A stretch of 39,254 bases of DNA, from NCBI GenBank assembly GCA_902492235.1, contig CABUKS010000024.1:1-39254 (forward strand). The letters run 5' to 3'. A program made the position numbers and the translations under genes. This document shows positions 16,522 through 24,277 of the stretch, in pieces (position 1 is the first letter of the stretch; each line of letters starts with the position of its first letter). Below the pieces are notes generated by a model, which made no database searches, was not told where the DNA came from, and saw only the letters and a list, made by a program, of their open reading frames with translations. This stretch comes from an uncultured Collinsella sp. (GTDB taxonomy: Bacteria; Actinomycetota; Coriobacteriia; Coriobacteriales; Coriobacteriaceae).

Positions 16522-17943
16522 ATGACCAACCCCATGCAGTTCCCCGACGGCTTTGTATTTGGCGGCGCCACCGCCGCTTACCAGGTTGAGGGTGAGACCC
16601 GCACGCACGGCAAGGGCAAAGTGCCCTGGGACGATTTCCTGGCAGCCCAGGGTCGCTTCTCCCCCGATCCCGCAAGCGACTTCTACAACAAGTACCCGGT
16701 CGATATCGACCTGTGCCAGCGCTTCGGCATCAACGGCATCCGCGTCTCCATCGCTTGGAGCCGCATCTTCCCCAACGGTACTGGCGAGATCAACCCCGAG
16801 GGTGTCGCCTTCTATCACGAGCTTTTCGCCACCTGCAACAAAGCCGGCGTTATCCCCTATGTCACGCTCGATCACTTCGATACGCCCGAGGCCTTTTACC
16901 AGAACGGCGGCGAGGGTTTCCTGACGCGCACGACGATCGACGCCTTTGTCGAGTACGCCAAGTTCTGCTTTGCCGAGTTCACCGAGGTCAAGCACTGGTT
17001 TACCTTTAACGAGATTCCCGCGACCGCCGAGGGCAGCTTTATCGTTGGCAACTGGCCGCACGGCGAGAAGTATCGCCTGGACAAGGCCTTCCAGCTCATG
17101 CACAACATGATGGTGGCCCATGCCAAGGCTGTCGTCGCCTTCCATGAGGGCGGCTTTGAGGGCGAGATCGGCATCGTCCAGAACCTGGAGCCCAAGTATC
17201 CCCTCGACCCCAACAACGCCGCCGACTGCGAGGCAGCTCGCATGGCCGACGTCATCAACAACCGCTGGGTACTCGACGCCACCTTCCGCGGCCACTATGC
17301 AGCCGATACCATGGAGGCTGCAACCAAGCTGGCCCATATCGCCGGCGGCGAGCTCGACGTCCGCGACGAGGACATCGCCGCGTTGACCGCCGCGCTCCCC
17401 TACAACGATTGCCTGGGCGTCAACACCTACAAGTGCCAGTTCCTGCGTGCCGCCGAGGGCGAAAACGACATCAACCACAATGGCACCGGCGACAAGGGCT
17501 CCTCGCGCTGGTTCCTCAAGGGCGTGGGCGAGTCATGCGTGCGCGAAGGCGTACCCACCACCGATTGGGACTGGATCATCTATCCCGAGGGCCTCTACGA
17601 CCTGCTGCTGCGCATTAAGAACGATTACCCCAACTACAAGAAGATCTACATCACCGAGAACGGCATGGGCTATAAGGACGACTTTGAGGACGGCTTTATC
17701 GACGATGCCCCTCGCATCGACTATATGCGTCAGCATCTCGCGTGGATCCTCAAGGCAATCGACGGCGGCGTGAACGTCGACGGTTACTTTGTGTGGTCGC
17801 TGCAGGACCAGTTCTCCTGGACCAACGGCTATAACAAGCGCTATGGCCTGTTCTACATCGACTTTGAGACCCAGAAGCGCTATCCCAAGGCGAGCGCGTA
17901 CTGGTACAAGAACGTCGCGGAGACCGGCCTGCTCATGGCCTAG
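16522..17943 (+). CDS. lacG: 6-phospho-beta-galactosidase (GH1), module 3
   Basis: A 473-aa GH1 enzyme, closest by eye to the module 1 enzyme. Acid/base Glu164 (T-F-N-E), nucleophile Glu378 (I-T-E-N-G), phosphate-binding S-W-T-N-G-Y-N-K-R-Y (431-440) with the galactosidase-type Trp432. AAAGGATG precedes the ATG. It remains intact although its upstream transporter gene carries a nonsense codon, so it would depend on another EIICB for substrate, and its expression could suffer from polarity. Confidence 0.88.
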   Translation: MTNPMQFPDGFVFGGATAAYQVEGETRTHGKGKVPWDDFLAAQGRFSPDPASDFYNKYPVDIDLCQRFGINGIRVSIAWSRIFPNGTGEINPEGVAFYHELFATCNKAGVIPYVTLDHFDTPEAFYQNGGEGFLTRTTIDAFVEYAKFCFAEFTEVKHWFTFNEIPATAEGSFIVGNWPHGEKYRLDKAFQLMHNMMVAHAKAVVAFHEGGFEGEIGIVQNLEPKYPLDPNNAADCEAARMADVINNRWVLDATFRGHYAADTMEAATKLAHIAGGELDVRDEDIAALTAALPYNDCLGVNTYKCQFLRAAEGENDINHNGTGDKGSSRWFLKGVGESCVREGVPTTDWDWIIYPEGLYDLLLRIKNDYPNYKKIYITENGMGYKDDFEDGFIDDAPRIDYMRQHLAWILKAIDGGVNVDGYFVWSLQDQFSWTNGYNKRYGLFYIDFETQKRYPKASAYWYKNVAETGLLMA

Positions 17944-17965
17944 TTTCCGCCGCATACCCCCTGTC

Positions 17966-18014
17966 GGCCGCATACGAATCCCTCCACGGGTTCGCATGCG
18001 GCCTTTTTGTTTTT
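17966..18014 (+). terminator. Intrinsic terminator of lactose module 3
   Basis: GGCCGCAT...CGAA and TTCG...ATGCGGCC arms are followed by TTTTTGTTTTT. Confidence 0.85.
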
Positions 18015-18033
18015 GGTGGGCCCGAGCGGATCA

Positions 18034-18174
18034 TTCGTCTCGATCTGTAACATCTAGCAGGGATTTTCGGTCTTAAATGTTACAGATCGAGACAAACAGG
18101 AGTCCGGTCAAAAAATCTCGATCTGTAACATGTAGACCACTTTTGACCGTCTAGATGTTACAGATCAAGACAAT
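18034..18174. repeat. Hairpin array C, two units
   Basis: Units at about 18034-18097 (loop type 1, GGATTTTCGG) and 18115-18174 (loop type 2, ACCACTTTTGACCGTC), with CTGTAACA elements 78 bp apart. The inner half of unit 1 is decayed on the right side (TTAAATGTTACAG). It lies between the lacG-3 terminator and the fic palindrome. Confidence 0.82.
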
Positions 18175-18225
18175 AAGATAGTCAAATCCGAACTTTCCAA
18201 GCAGTTATGAACCATGGTTTCCAGT

Positions 18226-18300
18226 TTTCGGTATCACGAACATACTTTCGGTATCATTTAATGGTATTATGATATCGAAAGTATGTTCGTGATACCGAAA
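18226..18300. promoter_or_regulatory. Large palindrome at the fic promoter
   Basis: Two 32-base arms (18226-18257 and 18269-18300) are reverse complements with one mismatch, around an 11-base centre. Each arm itself contains two direct copies of TTTCGGTATCA (one changed to TTTCGATATCA), giving four sites. The right arm abuts the ribosome binding site AAAGGAG, and a possible -10 element TATTAT straddles the junction of centre and right arm. This layout points to an operator for tight autoregulation. Confidence 0.7.
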
Positions 18301-18308
18301 GGAGCCGC

Positions 18309-19541
18309 ATGCGCCAGTTCGATTACACCACAGTCCCAGCGGAACTCGAAGCAACTCCAATCACCAACCTCCTCCTCTCGATACGCGAGCATAAAGGCCG
18401 TCAGCTTGCTCTGAGTCAAGTCAAACCCGAGCTTCTATCGTCCCTAATGGAGGAGGCTAAGATCCAAAGCACCCGATCCTCCAACGGACTTGAAGGAATT
18501 GTTACCACCCAAAAAAGACTCAAAGCGATCATGGCGTATTCCGCCAAGCCAAGCTCCCGCGCAGAGGAAGAAATCGCTGGATACCGAGATGTGCTGTCGC
18601 TTATTCACGAGCAACACGATTCCATTCCCGTAACGCCATCGGTCATTCTGCAGTTGCATCGTGACCTCATGGTACACACAGCAATCTCGTATGGGGGCCA
18701 TTGGAAAGATAGCGATAACGAAATCATCTCCATCGACGATCAAGGCAATCGATTTGTGCGCTTTAGGCCGCCTTCGGCCCTAGCAACCCCCGGACTTATC
18801 GAAGAAGCCTGTCGGTCCCTCAACGACGCCTTATCTCGTCAAGTTTGCGACCCCCTCCTTATATCATTCCGCTTCATCTTCGATTTTGTCAGCATTCATC
18901 CCTTCAACGATGGCAATGGCAGGATGAGCCGGCTCCTTACAACGCTGCTACTCGAAAAGACTGGATACGACGTTGCGCGTTACATCAGCATCGAACGACT
19001 TATTGAAGACAACAAGGCGCTCTACTACAACGCCCTCGCTGCAAGCTCCGCTGGATGGAATGAAAATCAAAACACCGAAGCACCCTTTATCCGTTTCATG
19101 CTCGGAACAACCCTGGCCGCCTACCGACAGCTCGAGCAGCGTACCTTAATTGAATCAAGCACTCGTCCCATGTCGAAGCAAGCGCGCATCGCCGTTCTAT
19201 TTCAACAGAGACCCGGTGTCATTAAGAAATCCGACATCCGATCCAACTGCCCCGATATCAGCGAGGTTACCGTTAAACGAACCCTCGGTCAGCTTGTTAG
19301 TTGCAGCGCAATCGAAAAAACAGGAGCGGGTCGTTCGACGGGCTACATACTCAAAGACGTCCATGCTCTAGAACTATTTTTGCAATCCACAATACCCGAT
19401 GGCGAGGCTGCAATAACAAAAGAGGCTCCAAAGGATAACCTCCTTGAACGTGTAAACCACGCCGAGGATGAAAGCAGAGAGGGGCTCTATGAAGACTACG
19501 ATTCATTCTCAAGGGACATAAGGACGAAATACGGAGTCTAG
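18309..19541 (+). CDS. Fic-domain protein (probable AMP transferase) with winged-helix C-terminus
   Basis: The 410-aa protein has a Fic core with the complete active-site motif H-P-F-N-D-G-N-G-R (His197 to Arg205), as in enzymes that transfer AMP to a protein hydroxyl. An N-terminal S-N-G-L-E-G (58-63) matches the [ST]xxxE[GN] inhibitory helix, so it is an autoinhibited, class II-type Fic. Residues about 285-350 read as a winged helix (S-E-V-T-V-K-R-T-L-G-Q-L), as in Fic proteins of the SO_4266 type. The final 60 residues are acidic and of unknown role. AAAGGAG precedes the start. Target and trigger are unknown. Its base composition is lower in GC than the flanking lac modules, suggesting acquisition. 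Confidence 0.87.
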   Translation: MRQFDYTTVPAELEATPITNLLLSIREHKGRQLALSQVKPELLSSLMEEAKIQSTRSSNGLEGIVTTQKRLKAIMAYSAKPSSRAEEEIAGYRDVLSLIHEQHDSIPVTPSVILQLHRDLMVHTAISYGGHWKDSDNEIISIDDQGNRFVRFRPPSALATPGLIEEACRSLNDALSRQVCDPLLISFRFIFDFVSIHPFNDGNGRMSRLLTTLLLEKTGYDVARYISIERLIEDNKALYYNALAASSAGWNENQNTEAPFIRFMLGTTLAAYRQLEQRTLIESSTRPMSKQARIAVLFQQRPGVIKKSDIRSNCPDISEVTVKRTLGQLVSCSAIEKTGAGRSTGYILKDVHALELFLQSTIPDGEAAITKEAPKDNLLERVNHAEDESREGLYEDYDSFSRDIRTKYGV

Positions 19542-19603
19542 TCATATCCCAAAATAGCCTCATCCTTGTTGCCCAAAGTTATTTACGCGTCATTGTGAAG
19601 CGA

Positions 19604-19626
19604 TAACCCCTGCGCCGGCAGGGGGG
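19604..19626. other. Short GC hairpin beside the deoR fragment
   Basis: CCCCTGC and GCAGGGG-type arms lie around a short centre, exactly where similarity of the deoR fragment ends. It may mark the recombination joint or act as a weak terminator for fic. Confidence 0.3.
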
Positions 19627-19922
19627 CAGAAGTATCGCCTGCCGATCTTGCTGGAGTCGGCGATGAGGTAGCGCGTATCGGCCTTGCTAAAGGCGAGCTG
19701 CTGGATGCGGCCCTCGTCCATGTTGGACGTGGACACGTCGCCGTCCAGAATGCCGTTGGCACCGATAAACGCCGTGTCAATCCCTAGTGCGCGCAGGGTA
19801 TCCTCGGCCATGGGGCCCACAAAGGCGGCGGTGCGGCGACGGTACATGCCGCCCACCGGGCACAGCTCGCAATCCTCGCGCGCCTCGAGCAGGCTAAAGG
19901 CCGAAAGCGAATTGGTCACATA
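19626..19922 (-). pseudogene. Internal fragment of a DeoR-family repressor gene
   Basis: About 100 codons (T-N-S-L-S-A-F-S-L-L-E-A to S-S-K-I-G) are nearly identical to the middle of the intact DeoR protein at 24278-25042. The N-terminal helix-turn-helix half and the last 35 or so residues are missing. Similarity stops abruptly on both sides, near 19922 (GTGACCAATTCGC) and 19626. The reading frame is still open, but the piece lacks the DNA-binding domain, so it is a relic of duplication or recombination rather than a working regulator. Confidence 0.8.
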
Positions 19923-20012
19923 GATGGAAGACAGTTTGTCGGTGACTCGGAGAGCGCCAATGCGATCTCACGACGGTTGCGCGTATTGTCTCAATTAGAT
20001 ACTCAACGAAAT

Positions 20013-20045
20013 ACGGCCCCGCAGCTCAATAAGCTGCGGGGCCGT
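20013..20045 (-). terminator. Strong hairpin terminator of the fourth EIICB
   Basis: A 14-bp perfect stem (20013-20026 with 20032-20045) has a 5-base loop, just past the stop at 20082. A weak ATTTCG follows on the minus strand. Confidence 0.7.
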
Positions 20046-20081
20046 ACCATACACCGACGAATCAACGACGAAGTGCATCCA

Positions 20082-21776
20082 CTATTTGGCCAGCTCCTGA
20101 ACGATCCAGTCAATTGCACCTTCGGGATCGTTGGTAAGGTCGATATACTCCTTGCCCCTTGTGGTGAGCAGTTTAATTCCAAGGCGATCGGTATCGGCCT
20201 TCATAGCGTCATAGTACATGCGTGCCTGGGGCGCCAGAACAATCACGTTGTACTGATCCATCGTCTCATAGTGGCTTCCGTACGCACCGGACTGAGAAAC
20301 CAGATCGATACCCTTAGCAGCGGCACCTTCGCGAAGAGCATTTGCCAAGAGAGTCGAAGTGCCGGCACCCTGGCAAAGCACAAGCACGCGGATCTGCTCC
20401 GCCTTGTCCTTTACCGCCTCGAGAGCTTTTGCGACATTTTCCTGTGCGGCAATAGCATCTGCATCCGAGGTTCCTGCAGTCTCCTTTGCAGACTCTTCCA
20501 AACAAAGCTGATGGTCATACGCCTTGCAGAACGGATAGTAAATCACAAAGTCGACGACCAACAGCACTGCCATCAATACGAGAGAACGCAGATCGAGACC
20601 CGTGGTGAGGAACGCACCAATTGGGCCGGGAAGCGCCCACGGCATGGTATACATGGGGGCGTTCATTCCAATGACGTCAATGAAAAATTTACCGATAATG
20701 GCGTTGACCATAGGAGCCACTAGGAAGGGCACGAACATATAGGGATTGAGAACAATCGGCATACCGAAGATAACGGGCTCGTTAACTCCAAAAATCACCG
20801 GGATAATCGATGCCTTGCCCATGGCTTTAAGCTGCTTGGAGCGCATAAACATGATCAGGATAATAGGAACGATGAACGTGCAGCCAGAACCGCCCAGACC
20901 GCCGATGAAGCTTGTAAAGTCCTGCGTGAGAGCAATTGACGGGTGTCCACCTGCTTGGAAAACCTCAAGATTGGTAACGGTATTGCCGTAGAGCGCAGCA
21001 TTGATCGGACTCATGACAACCGAAGCACCGTGGATACCCATAAATTGGAAAAGCGCGACCGCGCCTTCGATAAGCGCCATGCCAGGATAGGTGTCGACCG
21101 CGGAGAACAGCGGCGAGATGAGAGCGGATACCAAATTGGCGAACGGCACAGCAAGCAGCTTGCGGCTCGCAAGATCGATAAAAGCGCACGCAAGGATCGA
21201 AAACCCAAATGCAAAGATATCGCGAAAACTCTGCGCAATAGAGCCAGGGACCTCTTTGGGAAGCTTGATCGTCACATTATGGCTAATGCACACCTTATAG
21301 ATATTAACGGTCAAGAATGCGGCTACGAACGCAGCGAGAAAACCCTTGGTTCCCATATAGCCGGTTTCAAAAACAGATGTATCTGCTCCGCCAATCGAGA
21401 CAACATCGTTCGTCACCGATAGCAAGAGCATGCCGCACATGGCACAAACCATGCACGAGGTGGGGTTGAGAGATTTACCCGAAGGCATGCGACGGTTCAT
21501 CGACATGGCAAGTGAGCTCGCCGTGGTGCCGGCCACCATAATGCCAAGAAGTCCCATGGTATATGCATAGATTTTATTGAAGAAATCCAGCACCTCAGAC
21601 GGAAGCGTGATGCCTACATAGGCAGGGAGCGTCGAAAGAAGAAGGAACAGGCTCGAGAACAGCACAATTGGCATATTCGAGAGAAAGCCATCCTTAATCG
21701 CCACCAGATAAATGTTCCTCGAGATTTTGTCGAAGAGGGGCTGGTGTTTTTCAAGGAATTTGACGATAGCGTCCAT
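20082..21776 (-). CDS. PTS lactose/cellobiose-family EIICB, fourth paralogue
   Basis: Fused EIICB, 564 aa from ATG 21776, which AAAGGATG precedes; the frame extends 10 codons further up without support. It has EIIC motifs (Q-F-M-G-I-H-G-A-S; G-V-N-E-P-V-I-F-G-M-P instead of A-V-N-E-P-L-L-F), a shorter linker, and an EIIB phosphocysteine Cys468 in V-L-V-L-C-Q-G-A-G-T-S. The changed signature and the absence of a linked glycosidase suggest a different substrate. It is divergent from a gene of unknown function and a GntR regulator, which probably form one regulatory unit with it. No EIIA is adjacent. Confidence 0.87.
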   Translation of the reverse strand: MDAIVKFLEKHQPLFDKISRNIYLVAIKDGFLSNMPIVLFSSLFLLLSTLPAYVGITLPSEVLDFFNKIYAYTMGLLGIMVAGTTASSLAMSMNRRMPSGKSLNPTSCMVCAMCGMLLLSVTNDVVSIGGADTSVFETGYMGTKGFLAAFVAAFLTVNIYKVCISHNVTIKLPKEVPGSIAQSFRDIFAFGFSILACAFIDLASRKLLAVPFANLVSALISPLFSAVDTYPGMALIEGAVALFQFMGIHGASVVMSPINAALYGNTVTNLEVFQAGGHPSIALTQDFTSFIGGLGGSGCTFIVPIILIMFMRSKQLKAMGKASIIPVIFGVNEPVIFGMPIVLNPYMFVPFLVAPMVNAIIGKFFIDVIGMNAPMYTMPWALPGPIGAFLTTGLDLRSLVLMAVLLVVDFVIYYPFCKAYDHQLCLEESAKETAGTSDADAIAAQENVAKALEAVKDKAEQIRVLVLCQGAGTSTLLANALREGAAAKGIDLVSQSGAYGSHYETMDQYNVIVLAPQARMYYDAMKADTDRLGIKLLTTRGKEYIDLTNDPEGAIDWIVQELAK

Positions 21777-21960
21777 AACACATCCTTTCATGATTCCCGG
21801 GCACACAACGATTTATCCGGACTCAACCGTCGTCGTCCCCGTTTGTATCCACTTATGTAAGTGAATACGTTCTTGTGCAAAATGTAATATCATTTGCGCG
21901 ATTTGTCATAACCAATTCTTTTTCCGCTTTGTCGATATGTCAAGAATTCAAATACTTATT

Positions 21961-22086
21961 CGGTGAACGGTAGTTGATTAATATAATGTTTTCCCAGCTA
22001 AAGGCTATTTTTTCCGAGCAATACAATAAGCTTGCAACCGTTCACCGATTGGATATAACATATTGAATATATTGTTGTAACAATAT
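21961..22086. promoter_or_regulatory. ACCGTT boxes and palindrome in the divergent promoter region
   Basis: CGGTGAACGGT at 21961-21971 and, inverted, ACCGTTCACCG at 22037-22047. At 22069-22086 an 8-2-8 inverted repeat (ATATTGTT, GT, AACAATAT) precedes the 22133 gene and is a candidate operator for the nearby GntR protein. The 350-base spacer is AT-rich and otherwise holds nothing I recognise. Confidence 0.45.
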
Positions 22087-22132
22087 TAGAGACAATGTCA
22101 CAAGCCTGTCGTTCTAGTCAAAGGAAGTAACA

Positions 22133-23053
22133 ATGCCCAAACGATTACTGAACATGTCCGCATCCGATTTTGCCGCCACGTCATCCATGGATCTAAAACA
22201 GGCAATTCTGGCTTCCGAGGGACGTACCATCATGGCGGAAAACGTACCCTCTTCCCAATTTCTCGGCGGCGTTACTAATGCAGAAATCGAACGTGCCGCA
22301 GGTGCCGACCTGCTTCTGTTTAACGCGCTCGATGTGTTCGATCCAGTTATTGCCGGTATTCCAGATGATCTCAATGAAAACCCGGTCACTTGGGTGAAGC
22401 GAGCATGCGGAAGGCCCATTGGCGTCAATCTGGAGCCAGTTGATAACGAGGCAGAGATGTCTGAATCCCGAACGGAAATCCCCATGGGTCGTCGCGTCTC
22501 TCCCAAGACCTTAGAAAAGGCTAACGAACTCGGATTTGATTTTATCTGCCTGACGGGCAACCCTGGAACCGGCGTCTCCAACGATGCAATCGCCCATTCG
22601 ATTAAACTCTCCAAAGAGCATTTCAATGGCCTGGTCATAGCCGGAAAAATGCATGGAGCGGGCGTTGCGGAACCTGTCATGACGCTCGAAATTGCGCGCA
22701 AGTTTGTTGACCTCGGCGTCGATATCCTTCTCGTGCCAGCCCCCTACACCGTCCCTTGCTTCCAAGAAGCAGACCTGCGCGCCATCGTAGACTTTGTACG
22801 ATCCCACAACGTAGGCAAGTCAATTGAAGAGAAGGTTCTCGTCATGGCGGCGAACGGGACGAGTCAAGACTCCTGCGACAGCGAGACCATTAAGAAAATA
22901 GGCCTTGCAGCAAAAGCAGCCGGCGCTGACCTCCAACATATCGGGGACTCCATGAACGGTATTTGCCTGCCCCAGAATATCTTCACGCTCGGACAAGCCC
23001 TTCGTGGATACAGGCATCAGATCGTCATGCTGAGCCGCTCTGTGATACGTTAA
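22133..23053 (+). CDS. PTS-linked conserved protein of unknown function (DUF7916-like)
   Basis: The 306-aa soluble protein has the rhythm of a TIM barrel: strands such as D-L-L-L-F-N-A, P-I-G-V-N-L-E-P, F-D-F-I-C-L-T-G-N-P-G-T-G-V, and D-I-L-L-V-P-A-P alternate with helices. I believe it belongs to the family now called DUF7916, whose members often sit beside PTS transporters, but this is from memory of the motif N-P-G-T-G-V-S-N. No function is established. AAGGAAG precedes the ATG. It is followed after 72 bases by a GntR regulator and is divergent from the fourth EIICB. Confidence 0.6.
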   Translation: MPKRLLNMSASDFAATSSMDLKQAILASEGRTIMAENVPSSQFLGGVTNAEIERAAGADLLLFNALDVFDPVIAGIPDDLNENPVTWVKRACGRPIGVNLEPVDNEAEMSESRTEIPMGRRVSPKTLEKANELGFDFICLTGNPGTGVSNDAIAHSIKLSKEHFNGLVIAGKMHGAGVAEPVMTLEIARKFVDLGVDILLVPAPYTVPCFQEADLRAIVDFVRSHNVGKSIEEKVLVMAANGTSQDSCDSETIKKIGLAAKAAGADLQHIGDSMNGICLPQNIFTLGQALRGYRHQIVMLSRSVIR

Positions 23054-23125
23054 GGTTACCTTGCCCACGTTACATCCCGACTGAGGCAACCATCAGGTAT
23101 AACCAACATGCAAACTGAGGCTCTA

Positions 23126-23845
23126 ATGCTCGATACACACGAAAAACGGCCACTCTATTTACAGCTCACCGACGCGCTGCTCAAGCAGATCGTCGATGAA
23201 TATCAAGCAGACGATAAACTTCCAACAGAAATGGAACTCTGCGACGAATACGCCGTAAGCAGAACAACCGTCCGACTTGCCATGAGTGAGCTGGAGCGTC
23301 GTGGAAGTATCTATCGAATCCAAGGTAAGGGGTCGTTTGTTGCACCGAAACGCGTTAGCGAGCTCAATTCACTTTTAGACTTTGACTTTGCAAGCCATTG
23401 CGATGGCGTTGATCCAGATGCCATTACCAAACATTTCGGCGGCCTCACATCAGGTCGTCCAATTTCCGTAATGATGCTCCAACAATTTGGATGTCAAAGT
23501 CGCGATGAAATTCAGCGTCTTGAATTGACCTACGAACTTGAAGGTAGCTTCATAGGCGCTGATACGTTCTTCATTTCAAAGTCGCGCGTTCCGAATAACC
23601 AGTTAGATTTTCAGGCATTTAGCAGAATCATGGACGACTTGTCCAAGTCTATCCAATCTGTTAGGGAAAGCTATAGAGCACGTCAGCTTAGCGATTCCGA
23701 AGCCAGTAATTATGGTGTTGCAAAACTTCCGGTCATCGAACTGACTCATTATGCTTACGACTCCGGAGGCAAACTAATCTCAATTGTCTGCCGCACCGTC
23801 TTAACTGGGCGAATCCCTTATCAAAACTTTATTTTCAAGTCCTAA
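23126..23845 (+). CDS. GntR-family regulator, HutC/UTRA subfamily
   Basis: A regulator of about 240 aa. The start at 23126 has GAGG 5 bases upstream; an in-frame ATG at 23108 is possible. It has an N-terminal winged helix with the GntR signature L-P-T-E-M-E-L-C-D-E-Y-A-V-S-R-T-T-V-R-L-A, the wing G-K-G-S-F-V, then a UTRA effector domain (about 85-235) that in this subfamily binds sugar phosphates or similar small molecules. By position it should control the 22133 gene and the divergent EIICB. Confidence 0.85.
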   Translation: MLDTHEKRPLYLQLTDALLKQIVDEYQADDKLPTEMELCDEYAVSRTTVRLAMSELERRGSIYRIQGKGSFVAPKRVSELNSLLDFDFASHCDGVDPDAITKHFGGLTSGRPISVMMLQQFGCQSRDEIQRLELTYELEGSFIGADTFFISKSRVPNNQLDFQAFSRIMDDLSKSIQSVRESYRARQLSDSEASNYGVAKLPVIELTHYAYDSGGKLISIVCRTVLTGRIPYQNFIFKS

Positions 23846-23860
23846 TGTTCTTTTTCTTTT

Positions 23861-24160
23861 GTCTCGATCTGTAACACGTAGCCGAGTTTTTAAGTCCTAA
23901 CCGTTACAGATCGAGACAAACAAGGTAGACCCCGCCGAATTGTCTCAATCTGTAACACTAAGACCGGTTTTGGACGTCTAGATGTTACAGATTGAGATGA
24001 ATGCACAGGCCAATGTCCCCAATCTAAATCTGTAACAACTAGCCGAATTATTCGGTCCTAGCTGTTACAGATCGAGACAAACGGAATAGGCCGAGCCAAA
24101 AATCTCGATCTGTAACATCTGACTCGCTTTTGGCCGCCTAGATATCACAGGTTGAGACAA
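23861..24160. repeat. Hairpin array D, four units
   Basis: CTGTAACA elements lie at 23869, 23950, 24030 and 24110 (spacing 81, 80, 80). Loop classes alternate: GCCGAGTTTTTAAGTCC, AGACCGGTTTTGGACGTC, GCCGAATTATTCGGTCC, CTCGCTTTTGGCCGCC. Unit 4 is decayed on its right arm (GATATCACAGGTTGAGAC). Spacers between units also match array B (for example CGGAATAGGCCGAGCC against CGGAATAAGCCGGGCC). It is the longest array and fills the space between convergent gntR and deoR. Confidence 0.87.
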
Positions 24161-24221
24161 TTTGATAGTGGAGTCCTCATTTGCGCGTCATATCGCGTAG
24201 CGCTAACGCGCTGGTTTCCAC

Positions 24222-24252
24222 AATGACAGGAGGTAAAAGTCCTCCTGCATCG
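24222..24252 (-). terminator. Hairpin downstream of deoR
   Basis: GCAGGAGG and CCTCCTGT arms surround a short loop, with no clear T-run. Weak candidate terminator; GTAGCGCTA elements on both sides are unexplained. Confidence 0.4.
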
Positions 24253-24277
24253 CCCGTTGGCAATCCCGTAGCGCTAG

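Noticed and set aside
14577..16571. 664-aa open frame on the minus strand
   Set aside because: Shadow of EIICB-3. It is uninterrupted where the sense frame has TAG, but it has no family features, so it is not a reason to doubt the sense gene.
19590..19919. The 109-aa DeoR-like frame as a functional short gene
   Set aside because: It lacks the DNA-binding domain and the C-terminal part, and its last residues run into unrelated sequence, so it is called a fragment.
23861..24160. CRISPR array from regularly spaced repeats
   Set aside because: Repeats are long palindromes whose spacers are short and partly conserved between arrays, there are no cas genes, and loops rather than spacers vary in classes.
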